From Parietaria judaica (taxonomy: Eukaryota > Streptophyta > Magnoliopsida > Rosales > Urticaceae): a DNA stretch of 64,000 bases. The stretch covers positions 13,084,556-13,148,555 of the forward strand of contig OX940868.1 of NCBI GenBank assembly GCA_954871525.1, read 5' to 3'. A program made the position numbers and the translations under genes. How positions within the stretch are numbered: the first letter of the stretch is position 1; every line of letters starts with the position of its first letter. Below are positions 58,186-64,000 of this stretch, one piece after another. The notes beneath the pieces were generated by a model, which was given only the letters and a program-made list of their open reading frames with translations, did no database searches and was not told the origin of the DNA.

Positions 58186-59847
58186 ATGGGTTGCACAGTG
58201 AGAGACAAGCATGTCCGCACAAACCGTCGACCTCGAGCCTCGAAGACCGAAGCCGACCCGTCTTGCTTATCGGACAAAGCTTCGATTGCGAAAGCCGTGT
58301 TCGAATCGGGTATCGTTAAGCCCTCCAAGGAATCGCCCCAAAACCCTAGCGCTGGTCCGTTGTGCAATGGCGTTTTATCTGGCTCTGGACAGGACGAGAG
58401 TGGATGGGGTTATTGCACGGAGGAGCAGTTGGAGGATATTCTGATGAAGAATCTTGAGTTCTTGTACACCGAAGCTATCTCGAGGCTCGTCGCGTTGGGC
58501 TATGATGACGACGTGGCGCTCAAGGCGGTGCTGCGGAACGGGCATTGCTATGGCGGGATGGATGTGTTGACCAACATTTTGCATAACTCGTTGGCATATT
58601 TGAATAGCTGTGGTGGGAGTAATGGGAGTCCGGTAGATGAGTCCGAGCCGATTTTCGGGGATTTGAAGCAGTTGGAGGGGTATTCTCTTGCGGGAATGGT
58701 GCGCCTCTTGCAACAATTCAGGCCTCAGTTGAGTAATGGCGATGCTATGTGGTGTTTGCTCATGTGTGATCTTCACGTTGGTCGGGCAAGCACCATGGAA
58801 ATCCCCGTGCTCCCTTCTCTGGGAAATGGCGACGGGAATTCACCTTCTAATGATGCGGACAGTGTTGGCAATGGCAACGTCAACGGCAACAGCAATAGCA
58901 ATGGTAATGGTAATTATTCAGTGGGTCCCCTGAGCCCATCGCTCTGTAGGTTTCACAGCGGTTGGGGTTTTGGGAATGGGGGGTGCTCGGAATCGATGAT
59001 TAATGGATACTTATCCCATGGTGAGGGCACGTTGCATAGAGAACTTGAGTGCCCGAAGAGGTTCAATCTGTCTCCTTCAATGAAATCGTTGTTGAAGAGG
59101 AATGTTGCCATGTTTGCCGCTGGTTTCCGGGCAAGCGCAAAACAGTTTCAGCCGCCGGCAGATTCGACTAGTGGGACCGCTCAGGTTGGATCGGGTGCGG
59201 GCGTCGCTTTGGGAAAGAGCGAAGAGGCTCACAATCTGAAGAACCAGGAAGTTGTCAACTCGGTACTGAGTAAATTCCGTGATTTGAATCTCGACGAGAA
59301 GTTGGAATTTGGGGCCGAAGATCAGAAGGACGAGATGATAGTCACTCTACTTCATCAAATAAAAGAGCTAGAAGGACAAGTGAAAGAGCGGAAGGATTGG
59401 GCCCACCAGAAAGCGATGCAAGCTGCAAAAAAGCTTAGTAATGATTTGAGAGAGCTTAAGACGTTGAGAATGGAGCGAGAAGAAACTCAAAGGTTGAAGA
59501 AAGGGAAACAAACCCTGGAGGACACAACGATGAAGAGGCTTTCGGAGATGGAGAATGCTCTGAGGAAGGCGAGCAGTCAGGTGGACCGAGCAAATGCCGC
59601 TGTAAAACGGCTTGAGAATGAGAATGCAGAGATCAGAGCAGAAATGGAGGCTTCGAAGTTGAGCGCTGCAGAGTCGGTCACCACATGTTTGGAGGTTGCT
59701 AAGAGAGAGAAGAAATGCTTGAAGAGGCTTTTGGCGTGGGAGAAACAGAGGACTAGGTTGCAAGAGGAGATCGAGGAAGAGAAAGAGAAGATATCTGAGG
59801 TTCAAAGAACTTTGTTTCAGGTCAAGCAATGCCAGAAAGAAGCCGAG
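58186..59847 (+). CDS. MIP1/RF298-like RING E3 ubiquitin ligase, first coding exon only
   Basis: Codons 1-554 of a longer gene. The frame hits donor GAG/GTACGTG at 59848. In-frame residues past it are intron. N-terminus MGCTVRDKHVRTNRR has a Gly2-Cys3 pair that could be acylated. Residues about 84-145 form the UBA-like helical region of this family (EEQLEDILMKNLEFLYTEAI, RLVALGYDDDVALKAVLRNG). An Asn/Gly/Ser-rich low-complexity stretch (about residues 225-255) follows, then MKSLLKRNVAMFAAGFRA. Residues about 375-554 are a long coiled coil (HQIKELEGQVKERKDWAH, KRLSEMENALRKASSQVD). Family members end in a C3HC4 RING finger, about 130-160 residues further on. It is not in the window. Known relatives (MND1-interacting protein 1, RF4, RF298) are predicted E3 ligases. 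The short upstream exon or 5' UTR (about 57960-58185) holds a TA/CA-rich run. Confidence 0.88.
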
Positions 59848-61715
59848 GTACGTGAACTTGCGCTAGCATTAGTCCCTATTAGTCTCATTTGTTCCACGTC
59901 AAGCAAATATGCAAGAAGTATAATATTCACTTGAGACTGGTCAGTAGTTTCTCAAGTAAAGCACCTTGGATGTCTGAAATTTTATTGGAATTTAGAAAGC
60001 AACTAATAGAGGAAGGAATGCTGCACGTCCTAGATTCCTTCATTGGTAAAACAAACCAAAAAAAAGAGATAAGATACTATTCCGGTTTCTGCTTATTTGA
60101 TATCTGATTGTCTTTAATCTTTATTACTGCAATTATACTTTAGTCATTTAGTTGTCTGTTCTGTTGTTGTTTTTTAGTAGTTGTCTTTAATAGTTAAGAC
60201 AACATTTGTCAGGGTTAGTTTGATTCCCCCTTCTAGGAATATAGGCGCCTCCATTGAATGTATAAAGTAAGAAAACATTTATTTATCATGTCTCCTTTTT
60301 GAGAGCGAGAGGGAATTGCGTCGAAACCTGCCAGGGCGTATTCTGAAAGGTCGGGAATCATAGTTAAGGGGACGGCTCCTAGGTTCTTAGATCCAATCCA
60401 AGGTTCATAACAATTTGTTATCAGAGCCACTCGTCATGAACAATACGGAAGGATATCAGACCCGCATGGAAGCTATCATGGCGGCCATGTAAGAGTTGAC
60501 AATGACTATGGATTGACATCAGTTCGCGCCGGTGGCTCAATCAGCATGATCTTTGGACAGGTGCAGCAACCCAGTGCCACCTGCAGTCCGTGCAGCGACA
60601 TTGAGCAAGGCAAGGCTTCAATTGCAACCTGTGAGTTCTACTCGGCTGCTGCATCACCTGAGCGCACAATCAGTGATAAATCTTGGACGAGGGGCTCGTG
60701 GGTTTCTCTGACGGGTGATGGAGATGTGCTATGTGGAAATCACATGAGAGTACAATATCTGGATTCTGGAATGAGGGAGTTGAGGATGGTGTTAATGATA
60801 CGCTGCCACGAGAGCTCACAAATTTTGAAGCAAACTGACATGATCGGAGATTATCGGCATGGATTTCAATCTATGTTGGTCCAGAATGTGCATCGAGTCA
60901 GCTGGGTAAATATATTCATTGCAGGTTTAGTCAAGAAGTGTCTAGTGAAGTGGAGCTTCATTTGTTGTACCTCATTTGCATGGGCTTGAGAGTGACAATA
61001 ATCCTATCGGGACTATTGTGCAGCCGCTCGGGTAGAAATTCTCGGGGATGTCAGTCTGGATCTTGGCAGACTTGGGTAAATACTCACAATTTCTTTGGAA
61101 TTAGATAATTCCGCAGTTTGCTGTCGTGAGTGGTGACGAGGGTGATAGAGGAGGGATTTGGTTCAGGTTTCAGTTTCGTTCCAATGCATTTGTTGATGAT
61201 ATCTATTCAACACTATTGGGGTTCTGATGTAGTTTTAGGTGTCAAATAGTTGTTAACATTGGGGCCAAGTATTTTGTTCCAGATATTTTTGACGTGCCCC
61301 ATTGTATTCCATGTTCAAAGTGCGAGCCTGGCAGTAGTACGGCCGTACCGATAATCAGAACTTATGAAGAATGAGATAGAGAGGAAGTGCAATAGCATGT
61401 TAAGAAGAGTGATTCGTTCAGTGGATCTTTATTTTCTTCAGCCGCCTGCCTGGTGATGAATGCTTGTGGGGGACCAGACAGATCATAAAAATATAAATAT
61501 AGCATTACCACCTCGCCTCAACAATGTCGGGTTTGATAGCTTCTTAGGTTCAAGTTTTGAGCACGGACCTCGAACATAACCGCAGATGCTGTTCCGTCAG
61601 TGTTCACCTTCAGCAGTGTTTAGTCAGAACTATTAGATAGCCTGTGGCTTTCAGAGAAGGAACGATGAAGGTCGGTAGTTGCACGGCAGTGTCATGACGA
61701 CACTGAAGCGGGAGG
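59848..61715 (+). repeat. Intron of the E3 gene with an LTR-retroelement relic
   Basis: After the donor the sequence is intron-like to about 60220. At 60410-60431, TTCATAACA is followed by TTATCAGAGCCA, an LTR end next to a degraded initiator Met-tRNA PBS. A gag-like start (ATGAACAATACGGAAGG, 60436) is broken by stops within about 20 codons. Further downstream no domain is recognisable. Frames such as 60513-60989 carry no known motif. A purine-rich AAGCGGGAGGA near 61704 could be a PPT. Confidence 0.45.
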
Positions 61716-62118
61716 ATTGGATGATTCTGATGGACCTGCTTTATTGACGTACAAGCGTCGATCCAAGAAATAGGCAGATTTAATTATTTAATTATTTAAT
61801 TCGTTTTCTATTTTAGGGTTATTTCCGTTTTTAGTAACTTTCCTTTTTTAGCAGTTTCCATTTATGGAAAGATTCTGATTTAGGTTATTATATAACCCAA
61901 ATTGATCGATTAGGTTTAGGGAGCTTGTATTTTGGACGAATTTTCCAGAGAGCTCACCGGAGAGTTACGGCCGAGCTCTCGAAGGATTCGCGCCACGATT
62001 TATTCGTTATTCAATAAAATAACGGTTGTTCATCGTCTCGGTGAATTACCGCTTTTCCCCATTCTTTCTCTGTGTTTTTTTCTTGAGGTTACAGGGAAGA
62101 GAATTTCGATTCCCATCA
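61716..62118 (+). repeat. 5' LTR of a chromovirus-type gypsy element (left edge uncertain)
   Basis: The right edge is fixed by CCCATCA directly before the PBS at 62122. A TATA box (TATATAA, 61889-61895) and AATAAAATAACGG (about 62013-62024, polyadenylation-like) fit U3-R-U5. The left edge is somewhere in 61690-61720 and cannot be proved without the 3' LTR, which lies outside the window. Confidence 0.55.
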
Positions 62119-62121
62119 AAT

Positions 62122-62133
62122 TGGTATCAGAGC
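62122..62133 (+). other. Gypsy primer-binding site (initiator Met-tRNA)
   Basis: TGGTATCAGAGC three bases after the LTR end. This is the standard initiator Met-tRNA PBS used by chromovirus-type gypsy and copia elements. The gag ATG follows at 62152. Confidence 0.85.
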
Positions 62134-62151
62134 ATAATCTTGCGACCTAGA

Positions 62152-64000
62152 ATGACGAAAACCCGATCAACGACGGACGAGCCAAAAGGGGCGAGCGATA
62201 TTGCAGCGCTGTTCGACAGTTTTCGCGCCGAGTTGATGGACAATTTTCGCGCCGAGATGGCCCAAGCCATGCGCGGTTCAGTGCAGGAAGCGGTGGAACA
62301 AGCAGTGGCGCGCACAGACGAACGCCAAAATCGAGCAATGGCTGAGTCGGACGCACGTGTAGGCGCCCTTGAAGCGCAGATGCGCTGCCAAGCTGAGCAC
62401 AGCGAGCGCGAACTCCCTCCAGGAGCGCAGAGGGACAACCGATCAGGCCAGGGCACGCACGGGAACAAGGGAAAACAGCACGACGGCCCAGATCAGCGTG
62501 TCAACAGCCCGGAATTTCCCTCCACGCGATCGGGGAACCACGGTTCGGGTTCAAACTTAGCCGAAGATCCGGCCTTGGCGAAAATTCTCTCGGCTAACCC
62601 GGACGACCGAGAATGGGTTTCACGGATTACAAAGGGGTACCATGAGGAACTCAAGGAGCGAGAGCGCTTGGCTCGCACTCAACATCATCGGAACGAGCAC
62701 ACGGGACATATTCCACTCCACGCGACACATTTGCCGCGAAGAATCAGCGAGGACAGCGAAGATTCTGACGACGAGACGGGCATAAGATATCAAAACCGTA
62801 GGCCACCGGAGTACCGCGGCAATGGGGGACAGCGCGAGGCACACGGGGACCGCGTTCGACAACTGCAAATGCCCGTGTTCGAAGGAACCGACGCCGAAGA
62901 ATGGGTGTACCGAGCTGAACGGTATTTCGAGGTCAACGGAACCCGAGGCTATGCACGCGTGACTTCGGCCGGAGTATGTTTAGAGGGAGCAGCCCACTTA
63001 TGGTACAAAGGGAAAGTGCGAAAAGACCCCTTTCTTGGATGGCGAGATTTTAAAACACATTTATTGGCACGCTTTCCGGATCCACGCGGCAAGTGTTACA
63101 ATGATCAACTTGCACGGGCAGCTCAAACCGGGTCACTCAACGAATTTATTAACGAGATCGAGCGCTTGCAAGAACTCCTACCACACTTGCCGGACGATGT
63201 GTTTAAAGATTCCTTGGTGCGTGGGCTAAAACCGGAGCTGCAAACAATGGTTATGTGGGGTCGCCCGCAAACTCTTGACGAGGCAATTGAGTTGGCGATA
63301 CTCACAGAGTCTTGTGGAGTGGGAAGACAGCGAGCACGGGCCAGCTCTGCCGGCTTCGGTTCTTTCCAACGCCATGCGACGAGCGGAGCAAGGGACAGCC
63401 AAGCACCTAGCGGAACACGGGACAGCAACGCAAATGCCCGAACAACGATCGAGAAACCCCTTAAAGACCTTACCGAAAGCGAGTACGCGTCTAGAAAAGC
63501 TCGAGGTTTGTGTTACAAATGCGAGGAGAAGTTTTCGCCAGGGCATCGTTGCAAAATCGAGCTGCGAGTCTCACTCGTTGAGGATCCAATAGTCGAAGAC
63601 AAAGGAGGAAAGATGGAGCACGAAGACATAGTAGAGCGCGAGTACGAAAACATAGATCTTACCCACATCGAGGTCTCCTTGCAATCGGTCATGGGTTTGA
63701 CCGGCGGCCAAACGATAAAGATGAGAGGAACTTTGGAGGACCGTGAAGTGCTCGTGCTTATCGATTGCGGGGCTACACACAACTTCGTCTCAACCCGAGT
63801 TATCGAGTTGTTCGCAATGAAAAAGACACCTACGAAACGTTTCGGCGTCGTCATGGGTTCGGGTAAAAAAGAGTGGAGCGAAGGCGTTTGTCGCGGGGTT
63901 AGCCTCGGTTTGCAAGGAGAAGATGTGAAGGGTGATTTCCTTCCCATCGAGATGACCAACATCGACATAATCCTCGGAATGGCATGGTTACAAGACCTGC
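62152..64000 (+). CDS. Chromovirus-type gypsy Gag-protease, open to the window end
   Basis: A single uninterrupted frame of 616 codons from ATG 62152 to the last base. It was translated directly and has no stop. The N-terminal part is coiled (MDNFRAEMAQAMRGSVQEAV). The retrotransposon-gag core carries the usual Trp/Tyr pattern (GTDAEEWVYRAERYFEVNG, CLEGAAHLWYKGKV, ARFPDP, LNEFINEIERLQELLPHLPD). A zinc knuckle CYKCEEKFSPGHRC starts at residue 454. It is the CX2CX7HXC form seen in Reina/Galadriel-like chromoviruses. The protease active site LIDCGATHNFVS has its Asp at residue 538, with Cys where Ser is more usual. RT, RNase H, integrase and any chromodomain lie beyond the window. The intact frame suggests a recent insertion, in the same orientation as the host E3 gene. 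Confidence 0.9.
   Translation, partial: MTKTRSTTDEPKGASDIAALFDSFRAELMDNFRAEMAQAMRGSVQEAVEQAVARTDERQNRAMAESDARVGALEAQMRCQAEHSERELPPGAQRDNRSGQGTHGNKGKQHDGPDQRVNSPEFPSTRSGNHGSGSNLAEDPALAKILSANPDDREWVSRITKGYHEELKERERLARTQHHRNEHTGHIPLHATHLPRRISEDSEDSDDETGIRYQNRRPPEYRGNGGQREAHGDRVRQLQMPVFEGTDAEEWVYRAERYFEVNGTRGYARVTSAGVCLEGAAHLWYKGKVRKDPFLGWRDFKTHLLARFPDPRGKCYNDQLARAAQTGSLNEFINEIERLQELLPHLPDDVFKDSLVRGLKPELQTMVMWGRPQTLDEAIELAILTESCGVGRQRARASSAGFGSFQRHATSGARDSQAPSGTRDSNANARTTIEKPLKDLTESEYASRKARGLCYKCEEKFSPGHRCKIELRVSLVEDPIVEDKGGKMEHEDIVEREYENIDLTHIEVSLQSVMGLTGGQTIKMRGTLEDREVLVLIDCGATHNFVSTRVIELFAMKKTPTKRFGVVMGSGKKEWSEGVCRGVSLGLQGEDVKGDFLPIEMTNIDIILGMAWLQDL

Noticed and set aside
59368..59829. 153-codon Leu-rich minus-strand frame
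   Set aside because: Antisense of the coiled-coil part of the E3 ligase exon; Leu richness reflects Glu/Lys codons on the other strand.
60513..60989. 158-codon frame in the E3 intron
   Set aside because: No domain recognised; it lies downstream of a broken gag-like start and is likely chance or relic sequence.

Overview
This window comes from a plant nuclear genome, almost certainly a eudicot. Three intron-containing genes of plant-specific or plant-typical families lie in an AT-rich background full of LTR retrotransposons, MITEs and retroelement relics. No prokaryotic features (operons, Shine-Dalgarno starts, CRISPR) were seen.

Region 1 (1-23108) is one Ty3/gypsy element of the Tat type read on the minus strand. 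Its 5' LTR is at 21791-23108. Its 3' LTR is at 1-1281 and is cut by the window edge by about 12 bases. Minus-strand order is LTR, PBS, a roughly 600-bp leader array rich in TTCGA, a broken gag, then protease-RT-RNase H, then a second (archaeal-type) RNase H. The integrase is missing. On the plus strand, between pol and the 3' LTR, lies an antisense gene with its own TATA box, two introns and a Transposase_28-like product. This is the extra antisense ORF known from Tat/Retand elements. It is decayed and is followed by a 113-bp tandem array. A Ty1/copia element (5798-15829, minus strand, LTRs of 2738 and 2740 bp) is nested inside. It lacks protease and integrase. Beyond its 5' LTR lies the 3' end of a second copia internal region, which is joined in frame to the gypsy RNase H at about 16552.

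Region 2 (23109-49100) is mostly intergenic. It holds a 465-bp Mutator-like MITE with a 9-bp target duplication, several LTR relics, a hAT-like domain dense in CGGAT words, a plastid 16S rDNA fragment (NUPT), a five-coding-exon EYES ABSENT-type phosphatase gene (34453-37480, minus), a large inverted repeat built on two 230-bp MITEs, and a solo LTR of the 5S-RNA-bearing TRIM Cassandra with a perfect 5-bp target duplication.

Region 3 (49101-64000) holds a PIRL-type leucine-rich repeat gene (49152-51893, plus, three exons), a hAT non-autonomous element with a perfect 8-bp target duplication (55130-56161), and the large first exon of a MIP1/RF298-like RING E3 ligase gene (58186-59847, plus). After the splice donor of that exon comes retroelement sequence, ending in an intact gag-protease reading frame of a chromovirus-type gypsy element that runs off the window. 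The RING exon is therefore outside the window, and the intron appears to be enlarged by LTR elements.

The three host genes (EYA, PIRL, MIP1-like) are independent single genes with no shared pathway. The most unusual object is the nested retrotransposon block: a gypsy-copia fusion reading frame with a templated filler at its breakpoint, plus an antisense gene whose promoter sits beside the polypurine tract.
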